Of a stretch of 64,000 nt of DNA, positions 18,391 to 28,527 are shown in pieces. Made by a program: the position numbers and the translations under genes. The notes under the pieces were generated by a model that worked only from the letters and a program-made list of their open reading frames with translations, ran no database searches and was not told where the DNA came from. This DNA is from Bradyrhizobium sp. (GTDB lineage Bacteria; Pseudomonadota; Alphaproteobacteria; Rhizobiales; Xanthobacteraceae): contig NZ_JACRMG010000009.1 of the NCBI RefSeq assembly GCF_016219575.1, forward strand, positions 806,001 to 870,000. Direction: 5' to 3'. Position 1 is the first letter of the stretch; each line of letters opens with the position of its first letter.

Positions 18391-18993
18391 TCAGCCCCGC
18401 GGCGGCCGCCGCCGCTTTGCCGTCGCCCGCCGTGGGCTACGCGCCACGCGCGGGCGCAGCCGGCTTGCCGCCTCCCGTTGCGGCTTCTTCGCGGCCTGCG
18501 GCCCGCGCGCCAGCTCCGTCAGCATCCGTAATGCCTCCACCACCGAGCGCAGGCGCACGGCGGTGCGGCCGATGGCGCCAAAACGGTGCTCGCGGTGGAG
18601 GATGCGGCCGTCGCGGGCGGCGACGGCAAAATGCACCAGCCCCACCGGCTTGCCGGGCGTGGCACCACCGGGGCCGGCGATGCCGGTGATGGCGACAGCA
18701 AGGTCGACGCCGGCGCGTTCCAGCGCGCCGACCGCCATCTGCGTGGCCGTTTCCTTGCTGACCGCGCCGAAGGTCGAAAGCGTAGTGGCCTTCACGCCCA
18801 GCATCGCGCGCTTGGCGTCGTTGGAATAGGTGACGAAGCCGCGGTCGATCACGTCGGACGAGCCGGGGATGTCGGTCAGCGCGCCCGCGACCAGGCCGCC
18901 GGTACAGGATTCTGCGGTGGCAATGGTCAGCTTGCGCATCCGGCAGAGATCGAGCAGCGAGCGGGACAATGCGCGGGCGTCGCTGCCGCTCAT
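18391..18993 (-). CDS. CinA family protein (nicotinamide-nucleotide amidohydrolase)
   Basis: 200 residues, a stand-alone CinA C-terminal domain of the PncC type, which deamidates NMN to NaMN in pyridine nucleotide salvage. Motifs seen: IATAESCTGGLVAGALTDIPGSS, FVTYSNDAKRAMLGV, VSKETATQMAVGAL and AVAITGIAGPGG. After about residue 165 a basic tail (KKPQREAASRLRPRVARS, ending KRRRPPRG) is appended beyond the usual end. Start at 18993 was chosen because ggagcgag lies at proper spacing and it sits 1 nt beyond the ispDF stop; an upstream ATG would overlap ispDF. Confidence 0.88.
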   Translation of the reverse strand: MSGSDARALSRSLLDLCRMRKLTIATAESCTGGLVAGALTDIPGSSDVIDRGFVTYSNDAKRAMLGVKATTLSTFGAVSKETATQMAVGALERAGVDLAVAITGIAGPGGATPGKPVGLVHFAVAARDGRILHREHRFGAIGRTAVRLRSVVEALRMLTELARGPQAAKKPQREAASRLRPRVARSPRRATAKRRRPPRG

Positions 18994-18994
18994 C

Positions 18995-20176
18995 TTACTC
19001 GCTCCAGGGAAGTCGGATGGTGGCACTCGCGGTCGCCGCGATGCCTTCCTCGCGGCCGGTAAAGCCCAGCCGCTCGCTGGTCGTTGCCTTCACGGCGATG
19101 CGCGAGATGTCGATGCCGGATATCTCTGCGATCTTGGCGCGCATGGTGTCGCGCAAGGGGCCGATCTTCGGCCGCTCGCAGATCATCGTCACCTCGAGAT
19201 TGGCGATGCGGCCGCCGCGCGCGGTGACGCGTTCCACTGCGTATTTCAGGAAGCGGTCGGAAGAGGCGCCTTTCCACTTGGGATCGCTCGGCGGGAAGTG
19301 CGAGCCGATGTCGCCGTCGGCCAGCGCGCCCAGGATGGCGTCGACCAGCGCATGCAGGCCGACATCGCCGTCGGAATGGGCGAGAAAACCCTTGGCGTGG
19401 GGCACGCGCACGCCGCAGATCATCACGTGATCGCCCTCGCCGAAGGCGTGCACGTCGTAGCCGGTGCCGGTCCTGATGTCGCCGAGCGTTGCTGCCAGGC
19501 GCGCTTCCTCGCGGACGAAGTCTTCGGGCGTGGTGAGCTTCATGTTCGCAGGATCGCCTTCAAAGGTCGCCACCGTCAATCCCGCCCATTCGGCGAGCGC
19601 GGCGTCGTCTGTGAAATCGTTGCGGCCTTCGCGCACCGCGCGACGGTGCGCTTCGAGAATGACGTCGTAGCGAAAGGCCTGCGGCGTCTGCGCGATGCGC
19701 AGCCGCGCACGCTCGGGCGTCGCCTCGACGTCGCCGGCCGCGCCAACCAGCTTGATCGTATCCGCAACCGCGACCGCGGGGATCGCCGCACCGGTCCGGC
19801 CCGCGGCGTCGATCGCACGGGAGATCACGGCTTCCGTCACGAAGGGGCGGGCTGCGTCGTGGATCAGCACGATATCGGGCCTGGCGCTCGCCAGCGCCTC
19901 GAGGCCGGCACAGACCGATTCCTGGCGCGTCGCGCCGCCATTGGCGGGCGGCGCATGGCGGAGCGCGCTCACGGCCTCGTTGAACACGGCAATGTCGTCG
20001 GGGTTCACCACCGGCTGCACGGTCATCACGTCGGGATGCCGGCAGAACGCCGCCATGGCCCGGAATATTACGGTCTGGCCACCGACCGTGCGGTACTGCT
20101 TGGGTCCGCCCGCACCGGCGCGAAGCCCGCGCCCGGCGGCGACGAGGATGGCTGCGGTGCGCTCAGGTCTGGGCAT
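18995..20176 (-). CDS. ispDF: Bifunctional IspD/IspF isoprenoid enzyme
   Basis: 393 residues. Two consecutive MEP-pathway steps in one chain: the N-terminal IspD cytidylyltransferase (to about 230) and C-terminal IspF MECDP synthase (about 235-393). IspD is marked by [22 protein letters not shown] and [11 protein letters not shown]; IspF by [11 protein letters not shown], the zinc-binding [34 protein letters not shown], and C-terminal [18 protein letters not shown]. The fusion is normal for alphaproteobacteria. It is transcribed away from dusB and is followed immediately by cinA. Confidence 0.96.
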   Translation of the reverse strand: MPRPERTAAILVAAGRGLRAGAGGPKQYRTVGGQTVIFRAMAAFCRHPDVMTVQPVVNPDDIAVFNEAVSALRHAPPANGGATRQESVCAGLEALASARPDIVLIHDAARPFVTEAVISRAIDAAGRTGAAIPAVAVADTIKLVGAAGDVEATPERARLRIAQTPQAFRYDVILEAHRRAVREGRNDFTDDAALAEWAGLTVATFEGDPANMKLTTPEDFVREEARLAATLGDIRTGTGYDVHAFGEGDHVMICGVRVPHAKGFLAHSDGDVGLHALVDAILGALADGDIGSHFPPSDPKWKGASSDRFLKYAVERVTARGGRIANLEVTMICERPKIGPLRDTMRAKIAEISGIDISRIAVKATTSERLGFTGREEGIAATASATIRLPWSE

Positions 20177-20322
20177 GCGTCTTCAAGGACTTGTCGGGCG
20201 AATCGATATTGCTGGATGAGCCGTGACCGGCTCGAAAGGCCGCACAGCCCTTACCATGCCAGGCCTGCAAAGCCAGCGGTTTAGCCATGTCTGTGGGAAA
20301 ACCCATTCTTGTTGCAGTGCAC

Positions 20323-20350
20323 TTGCACAAATGGTAGATTTGTCTAAAGT
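20323..20350 (+). promoter_or_regulatory. Candidate sigma-70 promoter for dusB-ntrBC
   Basis: ttgcac (20323-20328), a 16-nt spacer and taaagt (20345-20350) resemble -35 and -10 boxes about 90 nt before the dusB GTG. Just downstream, gcacaa-gaa-ttgtgc (20370-20384) is a perfect 6-bp palindrome that could be an operator. Pattern reading only. Confidence 0.35.
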
Positions 20351-20439
20351 GTAGGCATGAAACTTGACTGCACAAGAATTGTGCTCAAAATGCGTAGCGG
20401 CCGACGCAATGGCGCGCTCGGCAGAGAAACGAGAACCCC

Positions 20440-21474
20440 GTGACCGGCCCGGACCGCGCAGGCCCTAAACCATTGAAAATAGGTGATATTGAGCTCGCCA
20501 ACCGGGTTCTCCTGGCGCCGATGTCCGGCGTCACTGACGCTCCCTTCCGCCGACTCACGGCCCACCTGGGTGCCGGCCTCGTCGTCTCCGAGATGACCGC
20601 CAGCGATGACCTCGTGAACGGCAAGCCGATGTCCCGGCTTCGCTGCGAGGCCGCCGGTATCGGCGCCCACGTGGTCCAGCTGGCGGGCTGCGAAACCCGC
20701 TGGATGGCCGAGGGCGCGCGGATTGCGGAAGCCGCCGGCGCCGACATCATCGACATCAACATGGGTTGCCCGGCGCGGCACGTCACCGGCGGCCAGTCCG
20801 GTTCGGCGCTGATGCGCGATCTCGACCATGCCATGACGCTGGTTGAAGCGACGGTCTCGGCCGTGAAGGTGCCGGTGACGCTGAAGATGCGGCTCGGCTG
20901 GGACGAGCGTTCGCTCAACGCGCCCGAGCTTGCGCGTCGCGCGGAGGAGGCGGGCGTGCAGATGGTGACGGTTCACGGCCGCACGCGCTGCCAGTTCTAC
21001 AAGGGCGAGGCGGATTGGTCGGCGGTGCGTGCGGTGAGGGAAGCGGTGTCGATTCCGCTGGTCGTCAATGGCGACATCACCTCGTTCGAGAAGGCGGTCA
21101 GCGCGCTGGAAAAATCCGGCGCCAACGCCGTGATGGTCGGCCGTGGCGCCCAAGGCCAGCCTTGGCTGCCCGGGCAGATCGGCCGGCGGCTCGAGACCGG
21201 AGTCGCTGAAGCGGTGCCTCCGCTCGCCGAACAGCTCAAGCATGTCCGAGCGCTCTATGAAGAAATTTGCCGCCATTACGGCCTGCGCGTCGGCCTTCGC
21301 CATGCGCGAAAGCATCTCGGCTGGGCGCTCGATGTGGCCGCGCAATACGGCAGCGTGCCGGCGGCGAAGCTGAAAGGCTGGCGCCAGCGCATCCTCACCT
21401 CGGAAGAGCCGTCCAGCGTGCACCGCGCGCTTGGGGAGGCCTTTGACGATTTTGCATGGAGTGCTGCTGCATGA
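20440..21474 (+). CDS. dusB: tRNA-dihydrouridine synthase B
   Basis: 344 residues (NifR3 family), GTG start. Flavin-dependent reduction of specific uridines in tRNA to dihydrouridine. The TIM-barrel landmarks are [43 protein letters not shown] with the catalytic Cys in [32 protein letters not shown] and VNGDITSFE, followed by the helical tRNA-binding end ([10 protein letters not shown]). Its stop overlaps the ntrB start as ATGA, so it is translationally coupled to the nitrogen regulation genes, the classical nifR3-ntrBC arrangement. Confidence 0.96.
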   Translation: MTGPDRAGPKPLKIGDIELANRVLLAPMSGVTDAPFRRLTAHLGAGLVVSEMTASDDLVNGKPMSRLRCEAAGIGAHVVQLAGCETRWMAEGARIAEAAGADIIDINMGCPARHVTGGQSGSALMRDLDHAMTLVEATVSAVKVPVTLKMRLGWDERSLNAPELARRAEEAGVQMVTVHGRTRCQFYKGEADWSAVRAVREAVSIPLVVNGDITSFEKAVSALEKSGANAVMVGRGAQGQPWLPGQIGRRLETGVAEAVPPLAEQLKHVRALYEEICRHYGLRVGLRHARKHLGWALDVAAQYGSVPAAKLKGWRQRILTSEEPSSVHRALGEAFDDFAWSAAA

Positions 21475-22649
21475 ATTCCGCCGCAGAATTTCGCAGGCCC
21501 GTGCCGCCGCTCGGCGAAGCCATCCTGAACGCGCTGCCCAATCCGGTGCTGCTGGTCGCGCCCGACGGCAAGATCGTGGACGCCAACATCGCCGCCGAAT
21601 CCTTCTTCGAGATTTCGACCCAGTTCCTGAAGCGGCAGTCGCTGAAGGAACTGGTGCCGTTCGGCAGCCCGCTGCTGGCGCTGATCGACCAGGTGCGCGC
21701 CTCCGGCTCGCCGGTCAACGAATACAAGGTCGATCTCGGCACGCCCCGCATCGGCGGCGACCGCCAGGTCGACCTGCATGTCGCGCCGCTGGCGGAGCGG
21801 CCCGGCCATATCGTCGTCATGCTGCAGGAACGCACCATCGCCGACAAGATGGACCGCCAGCTCACGCACCGCAGCGCCGCGCGCTCGGTGATTGCGCTCG
21901 CCGCGATGCTGGCGCATGAGATCAAGAATCCGCTCTCCGGCATTCGCGGCGCGGCACAGCTGCTGGAACAGCAGGCCTCTTCGGAAGACCGCATGCTGAC
22001 GCGGCTGATCTGCGACGAGGCCGACCGCATCGTCACCCTGGTCGACCGCATGGAAGTGTTCGGCGACGACCGCCCGGTGGCGCGCGGACCCGTCAACATC
22101 CATTCCGTGCTCGACCACGTGAAGCGGCTCGCGCAATCGGGCTTTGCCCGCAACGTCAAGTTCGTCGAGGATTACGATCCGTCGCTGCCGCCGGTGCTCG
22201 CCAACCAGGATCAGCTGATCCAGGTGTTCCTCAATCTCGTGAAGAACGCCGCCGAGGCGGTCGCCGATCTCGGCAGCGATGCGGAAATCCAGCTCACCAC
22301 CGCCTTCCGCCCGGGCGTGCGCCTGTCGGTGCCCGGCAAGAAGACGCGCGTGTCGCTGCCGCTGGAATTCTGCGTCAAGGACAACGGCTCCGGCGTGCCG
22401 GAAGACCTCTTGCCGAACCTGTTCGATCCCTTCGTTACGACCAAGCAGACCGGCAGCGGGCTCGGCCTTGCGCTGGTCGCCAAGATCGTCGGCGATCACG
22501 GCGGGATCATCGAATGCGAGTCGCAGCCGCGCAAGACCACGTTCCGCGTGCTGATGCCGATGTACAGCACCACCAAACCACCACCCGACCAGAGCAAACG
22601 CGACGACGTTCCGGGTACGCCGGCGCCTGCCTCACAGGACTCAAGATGA
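21471..22649 (+). CDS. ntrB: Nitrogen regulation sensor histidine kinase NtrB
   Basis: 392 residues, soluble. The N-terminal PAS domain (about 18-120; [26 protein letters not shown]) is followed by the HisKA domain with phospho-acceptor H149 in [21 protein letters not shown] and the HATPase_c domain with N-box [10 protein letters not shown]1 [10 protein letters not shown] and G2 [14 protein letters not shown]. It phosphorylates NtrC under nitrogen limitation and is switched to phosphatase by PII. Start is the ATG overlapping the dusB stop; ntrC begins 10 nt after its stop. Confidence 0.97.
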   Translation: MNSAAEFRRPVPPLGEAILNALPNPVLLVAPDGKIVDANIAAESFFEISTQFLKRQSLKELVPFGSPLLALIDQVRASGSPVNEYKVDLGTPRIGGDRQVDLHVAPLAERPGHIVVMLQERTIADKMDRQLTHRSAARSVIALAAMLAHEIKNPLSGIRGAAQLLEQQASSEDRMLTRLICDEADRIVTLVDRMEVFGDDRPVARGPVNIHSVLDHVKRLAQSGFARNVKFVEDYDPSLPPVLANQDQLIQVFLNLVKNAAEAVADLGSDAEIQLTTAFRPGVRLSVPGKKTRVSLPLEFCVKDNGSGVPEDLLPNLFDPFVTTKQTGSGLGLALVAKIVGDHGGIIECESQPRKTTFRVLMPMYSTTKPPPDQSKRDDVPGTPAPASQDSR

Positions 22650-22659
22650 GGAAAGATAA

Positions 22660-24102
<1,443 letters not shown>

Positions 24103-24199
24103 GCAACCCCCGGTTCCCATCCCTGTTGATGGGACAAGTCCCGCGAGAAAGAGCGCCGCGGAATTGTCGCAATTCGGCAACATTGTGATATGATTGCAT

Positions 24200-24221
24200 C
24201 AGTCCGCGGGCAGGCGGACTG
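24200..24221 (+). other. Hairpin in the ntrC-ntrY spacer
   Basis: cagtccg (24200-24206) pairs with cggactg (24215-24221) around an 8-nt loop, 26 nt before the ntrY start. A second weaker stem cccatc...gatggg lies near 24117-24133. They could separate ntrBC and ntrYX transcripts or tune ntrY translation. The 145-nt spacer holds no gene. Confidence 0.4.
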
Positions 24222-24247
24222 ACCCGTCAGCTCACCCTTTGCCCTTG

Positions 24248-26602
24248 ATGACCAGCGCAGAAACCGCAGCAGTTCAATTGGACGACCCTTCGCTCGCCCG
24301 GCCGAAAGGCTGGTCGATCCGCCGTTGGCTCGGGCCGGTGGCGGTGGCGCTGGCGCTGTTCTCGGCCTTCCTGACCTTCATCGTGCTGACCGGGCTCACG
24401 CCGATCGAGCCGAAGCGCAACGTCGTCTACGGCTTCCTGCTGATCAATGCCGCGACCATCCTGGTGCTGGTCGGCATCATCGTCCGCGAAGTCTGGAAAG
24501 TCGTGCAGGCTCGCCGGCGCGGCAGCGCGGCTGCGCGGCTGCATATCCAGGTGGTCAGCCTGTTCTCGATCATCGCGGTGCTGCCGGCGGTGCTGGTCGC
24601 CATCGTCGCCAACGTCACCATCGACCGCGGCCTCGACCGTCTGTTCTCCGGGCCGACCCGCGAGGTGATCCAGAACTCGCTGATCGTGGCGAATGCCTAT
24701 CTGCACGAGCACGCGCAGCTTATCCGCGGCGACATCCTGGGCATGTCCAACGACATCGCCCACGCCCGGCCGCTGTTCGATCTCGACCGCTCCAGCTTCC
24801 GCCAGGGTCTCACGGCGAGCGCCGCCTCGCGCAACCTGCCGGGTGCGATGCTGATCGACAAGGACGCCACCATCCTGGAAAGCGCGCAGACCGGTATTCA
24901 ACAGGCCTTCACGACGCCGGAGCCGGACTTCCTCAAGGGCGTGGACGACAACGAACCTCAGATCGCGGTCTTCATCGAGGCCAATTACGTCGCGGCCGTC
25001 ATTCGCCTGCGCAACTTCACCGATACGTTCCTCTATGTCGCCCGCGTGCTCGATCCCCGCGTGGTGGCGCAACTGCGCCAGACCCAGGCCAGCGTCGCCG
25101 AATACGCGGCGCTGGAATCGCGCAAGCTCGGCATCCAGGTGGCGTTTGCGCTGATGTTTGCGGTGATCGCGCTGACCATCCTGATGGCCTCGGTGCTGAT
25201 CGGGCTGAACTTCGCCAATCGCCTGGTGGCGCCGATCCGCCGCCTGATGAGCGCGGCCAACATCGTCTCGACCGGCGATCTCAACGTCCAGGTGCCCGTG
25301 CTGAAATCGGAAGGCGACCTCGCCCAGCTCGGCGAAACCTTCAACAAGATGACGCAGGAGCTGCGCAGCCAGCGCGACGAACTGGTCAATGCCTCCGAGC
25401 TGATCGACAGCCGCCGCCGCTTCATCGAGGCGGTGCTGTCCTCGGCCAGCGCCGGCATCATCGGCGTCGATGCGTCGGGCAGCATCGGAATCCTCAACCG
25501 TTCTGCGGAAAAGCTGATCGGAAAGGCGGAGTCCGAGGTGCTGGACCATCCGCTTTCCGAAGTGCTGCCCGAACTCGACGACATGATGAAGACGGCGCGC
25601 GAGGGCACGCAGAAGCTGGTGCAGGGCCAGATCACCATCAATCGCGACGGCCACGAGTCCAACCTGTCGGTCCGGGTCAGCGCCGAGCAGACCAGCCAGT
25701 CCCGGGACAGCTATATCATCACGCTGGACGACATTACCGATCTCGTCGCTGCCCAGCGCACCTCGGCCTGGGGCGATGTCGCCCGCCGCATCGCGCACGA
25801 GATCAAGAACCCGCTGACGCCGATCCAGCTCTCGGCCGAGCGCATCCGCCGGAGATTTGGCCGCACCGTCACCGAGGCCAAGGACAAGGAAATCTTCGAG
25901 CAGTGCACCGACACCATTGTGCGCCAGGTCGACGACATCAGGCGCATGGTCGACGAGTTCGCGCGTTTTGCGCGCATGCCCAAGCCCGTGATGGAAGGCG
26001 AGGACGTCGCCGACGTCGTCCGCCAGGCGGTGTTCCTGATGAAGGTCGCCCATCCCGAGCTCGACATCGAGGCCGATATCAGGCAGGACCCGATGCACGC
26101 CCAGTTCGACCGCCGCCTGATCTCGCAGGCGCTGACCAACATCATCAAGAACGCCACCGAGGCGATCGAGCAGGTGCCGCCGGAAGACCTCGGCAAGGGA
26201 CGCATCGACGTCGTCGCCCAGCGCGAGGCTGACGATATCCTGATCGACGTCATCGACAATGGCATCGGCCTGCCCAAGGTGGCGCGGCAGCGCCTGCTGG
26301 AGCCCTACGTGACGACCCGCCAGAAGGGCACCGGGCTGGGGCTGGCGATCGTCGGCCGCGTGCTCGAAGACCATGGTGGCCGCATCGAGCTCAAGGATGC
26401 TTCCGACTTCCGGCCCGGCCAGCGCGGCGCCTGGATGCGGCTGCGCTTTGCCGTCACCGGGCAGGCGAAGAAGTCGGGCGAACAGGATCAGGAGACAAAG
26501 CCGCCGGTTTCTGAAACCAGTGCGGCGGTACCGACGACCAATGATGAAGACAAAATCCAAGAAAAGCCTGAAGAAAAAATTCAGGCCGCAACCGGCAGCT
26601 GA
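24248..26602 (+). CDS. ntrY: Membrane sensor histidine kinase NtrY
   Basis: 784 residues. N-terminal hydrophobic segments (LGPVAVALALFSAFLTFIVL; YGFLLINAATILVLVGIIV; VVSLFSIIAVLPAVLVAIVANV) precede an extracytoplasmic region of about 160 residues and another membrane helix (VAFALMFAVIALTILMASVLIGL). HAMP (RLVAPIRRLMSAA), PAS (SSASAGIIGVDASGSIGILN), HisKA with H517 in [21 protein letters not shown], and HATPase_c (LINDVIDNGIGLP-like, KGTGLGLAIVGRVLEDHGG) follow. It is the kinase for NtrX, linked to nitrogen and redox adaptation. The Lys/Glu/Gln-rich tail is low complexity. Start set at 24248; codons upstream are not conserved. Confidence 0.96.
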   Translation: MTSAETAAVQLDDPSLARPKGWSIRRWLGPVAVALALFSAFLTFIVLTGLTPIEPKRNVVYGFLLINAATILVLVGIIVREVWKVVQARRRGSAAARLHIQVVSLFSIIAVLPAVLVAIVANVTIDRGLDRLFSGPTREVIQNSLIVANAYLHEHAQLIRGDILGMSNDIAHARPLFDLDRSSFRQGLTASAASRNLPGAMLIDKDATILESAQTGIQQAFTTPEPDFLKGVDDNEPQIAVFIEANYVAAVIRLRNFTDTFLYVARVLDPRVVAQLRQTQASVAEYAALESRKLGIQVAFALMFAVIALTILMASVLIGLNFANRLVAPIRRLMSAANIVSTGDLNVQVPVLKSEGDLAQLGETFNKMTQELRSQRDELVNASELIDSRRRFIEAVLSSASAGIIGVDASGSIGILNRSAEKLIGKAESEVLDHPLSEVLPELDDMMKTAREGTQKLVQGQITINRDGHESNLSVRVSAEQTSQSRDSYIITLDDITDLVAAQRTSAWGDVARRIAHEIKNPLTPIQLSAERIRRRFGRTVTEAKDKEIFEQCTDTIVRQVDDIRRMVDEFARFARMPKPVMEGEDVADVVRQAVFLMKVAHPELDIEADIRQDPMHAQFDRRLISQALTNIIKNATEAIEQVPPEDLGKGRIDVVAQREADDILIDVIDNGIGLPKVARQRLLEPYVTTRQKGTGLGLAIVGRVLEDHGGRIELKDASDFRPGQRGAWMRLRFAVTGQAKKSGEQDQETKPPVSETSAAVPTTNDEDKIQEKPEEKIQAATGS

Positions 26603-26619
26603 CAAGACAGGTGTAACCC

Positions 26620-27990
26620 ATGGCCAGTGACATTCTGATTGTCGATGACGAAGCCGATATCCGTGACCTCGTGGCCGGCATCCTCGACGACGAGGGGTTT
26701 TCCACGCGCACCGCGCGCGATTCCGATTCGGCGCTCGCCGAGATCGCCAACCGCCGGCCGCATCTGGTGTTCCTCGACATCTGGCTGCAGGGCTCCAAGC
26801 TCGACGGCCTGCAGCTGCTGGAGCAGATCAAGAAGGACAACGCCGATCTGCCGGTCGTGATGATTTCCGGCCATGGCAACATCGAAACGGCAGTCGCAGC
26901 CATCAAGCGCGGCGCCTACGACTTCATCGAAAAGCCGTTCAAGTCCGACCGGCTGATCCTGGTCGCCAATCGCGCGCTGGAAACCTCGCGGCTGAAACGC
27001 GAGGTGAAGGAGCTGAAGCAGCTCGCACCTGCCGCCAGCGTGCTGACCGGCCGCTCCGCCTGCATGAACCAGCTGCGCCAGACCATCGACCGCGCCGCCA
27101 AGGCCAACAGCCGCATCATGATCGTCGGTCCCTCCGGCGCCGGCAAGGAACTGGCGGCCCGCACGCTGCACAACATGTCGAGCCGCGCCGACGGTCCCTT
27201 CGTGGTGATCAACGCCGCCGCCATCACGCCGGAGCGGATGGAGGTCGAACTGTTCGGCGTCGAGCAGACCAATGGCGGCGAGTCGCGCAAGGCCGGCGCG
27301 CTGGAAGAGGCGCATGGCGGCACCCTGTTCATCGACGAAATCGCGGACATGCCGCGCGAGACCCAGAACAAGATTCTGCGGGTGCTGGTCGACCAGACCT
27401 TCCAGCGTGCCGGCGGCACCGCGAAGGTGAGCGTCGACGTGCGCATCATTTCCTCCACCGCGCGCAACCTGGAAGAGGAGATCGCGGCGGGGCATTTCCG
27501 CGAGGATCTCTATCACCGCCTCTCGGTGGTGCCGATCCGTGTGCCGCCGCTGTCGGAGCGGCGCGAGGACATCCCCGAACTGATCGACTACTTCATGGAC
27601 CAGATTTCGGCGGCCACCGGCCTGCCGAAGCGGCAGATCGGCCAGGACGCGATGGCGGTGCTGCAGTCGCATGTCTGGCCGGGCAACGTCCGCCAGCTCC
27701 GCAACAATGTGGAGCGCGTGATGATTCTGGCGAGCGGCGGGCCTGAGGTCATCATCACCGCCGACATGCTGCCGCCGGACGTCGGCTCCATGGTTCCGGC
27801 CATGCCCACCAGCAACAATGGCGAGCACATCATGGGCCTGCCGCTGCGGGAGGCGAGGGAGGTGTTCGAGCGGGATTACCTGATCGCCCAGATCAGCCGC
27901 TTCTCCGGCAACATCTCTCGCACAGCGGAATTCGTCGGCATGGAACGCTCGGCGCTTCATCGCAAGCTGAAGGCGCTCGGGGTCGGCTAG
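26620..27990 (+). CDS. ntrX: Response regulator NtrX
   Basis: 456 residues. Receiver domain with D53 (VFLDIWLQG), an AAA+ domain with Walker A GPSGAGKE near residue 170 and Walker B GGTLFIDEIADMP, and a C-terminal Fis-type HTH (SRFSGNISRTAEFVGMERSALHRKL). The region after ELFGVEQ that in NtrC holds GAFTGA reads TNGGESRKAGALEE instead, so the sigma-54 contact loop is missing. NtrX proteins of alphaproteobacteria are known to vary here and to work as sigma-70-type regulators or repressors. It follows ntrY by 17 nt. Confidence 0.96.
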   Translation: MASDILIVDDEADIRDLVAGILDDEGFSTRTARDSDSALAEIANRRPHLVFLDIWLQGSKLDGLQLLEQIKKDNADLPVVMISGHGNIETAVAAIKRGAYDFIEKPFKSDRLILVANRALETSRLKREVKELKQLAPAASVLTGRSACMNQLRQTIDRAAKANSRIMIVGPSGAGKELAARTLHNMSSRADGPFVVINAAAITPERMEVELFGVEQTNGGESRKAGALEEAHGGTLFIDEIADMPRETQNKILRVLVDQTFQRAGGTAKVSVDVRIISSTARNLEEEIAAGHFREDLYHRLSVVPIRVPPLSERREDIPELIDYFMDQISAATGLPKRQIGQDAMAVLQSHVWPGNVRQLRNNVERVMILASGGPEVIITADMLPPDVGSMVPAMPTSNNGEHIMGLPLREAREVFERDYLIAQISRFSGNISRTAEFVGMERSALHRKLKALGVG

Positions 27991-28132
27991 CGGAGAGATT
28001 CGCCCGGCGTCGATGATTCCGCGATGGAGCGGCCGCGTACCGGTCCATGCAGATGCTTGGGAATATTCGTCTCTTTTTGAGGCTTTAGGGAGAAATGCCG
28101 CCACGTTCAGCGCGCGGGGGGTGCGAACTCGC

Positions 28133-28161
28133 TTGCCTAAAATCTGCGCCTGTCTTCTAAT
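28133..28161 (+). promoter_or_regulatory. Candidate sigma-70 promoter of hfq
   Basis: ttgcct (28133-28138), a 17-nt spacer and tctaat (28156-28161) match five of six -10 consensus bases and four of six -35 bases. It would start transcription near 28168 and leave a leader of about 100 nt before hfq. Independent hfq transcription inside the ntr cluster is plausible; not proven. Confidence 0.45.
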
Positions 28162-28162
28162 T

Positions 28163-28207
28163 GTGCCGCCGCACCTCAGGAGGGGGATCTCAAGGGGAAG
28201 GCGGCAC
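28163..28207 (+). promoter_or_regulatory. hfq leader stem-loop
   Basis: gtgccgcc (28163-28170) pairs perfectly with ggcggcac (28200-28207). The 29-nt loop contains the purine-rich aggaggggga. The structure sits at the predicted 5' end of the hfq mRNA, 64 nt before the start codon. Hfq autoregulation by binding its own leader is known in other bacteria; whether this stem takes part is inference. Confidence 0.35.
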
Positions 28208-28270
28208 CCGGCTGATGGCTCCAACAGAGGGCTGCGGCCGGTTCAAAAATAAAAAACTGCGGGATAAAAA

Positions 28271-28516
28271 ATGGCGGCAGACCGCGCACAAAACCTACAA
28301 GACACCTTCCTTAATCACGTTCGCAAAACCAAGACGCCACTGACGATCTTTCTGGTCAATGGAGTGAAACTGCAGGGGATTGTCACCTGGTTCGACAATT
28401 TCTGTCTTCTGCTCCGGCGCGACGGTCACTCGCAGCTTGTCTACAAGCATGCGATCTCGACCATCATGCCCGGCGCTCCGATCCAGTTGTTCGAGGGCGG
28501 CGAGGATACGGCTTGA
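28271..28516 (+). CDS. hfq: RNA chaperone Hfq
   Basis: 81 residues, the compact alphaproteobacterial form. Sm1 motif: [43 protein letters not shown]; Sm2 motif: [12 protein letters not shown] with the proximal-face YKHAIS. The homohexamer pairs small RNAs with mRNAs and in rhizobia affects nifA and stress gene expression. The C-terminus is short ([14 protein letters not shown]). hflX follows 11 nt later, so the two form an operon, as in many proteobacteria. Confidence 0.98.
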   Translation: MAADRAQNLQDTFLNHVRKTKTPLTIFLVNGVKLQGIVTWFDNFCLLLRRDGHSQLVYKHAISTIMPGAPIQLFEGGEDTA

Positions 28517-28527
28517 GAGTGATCTGA

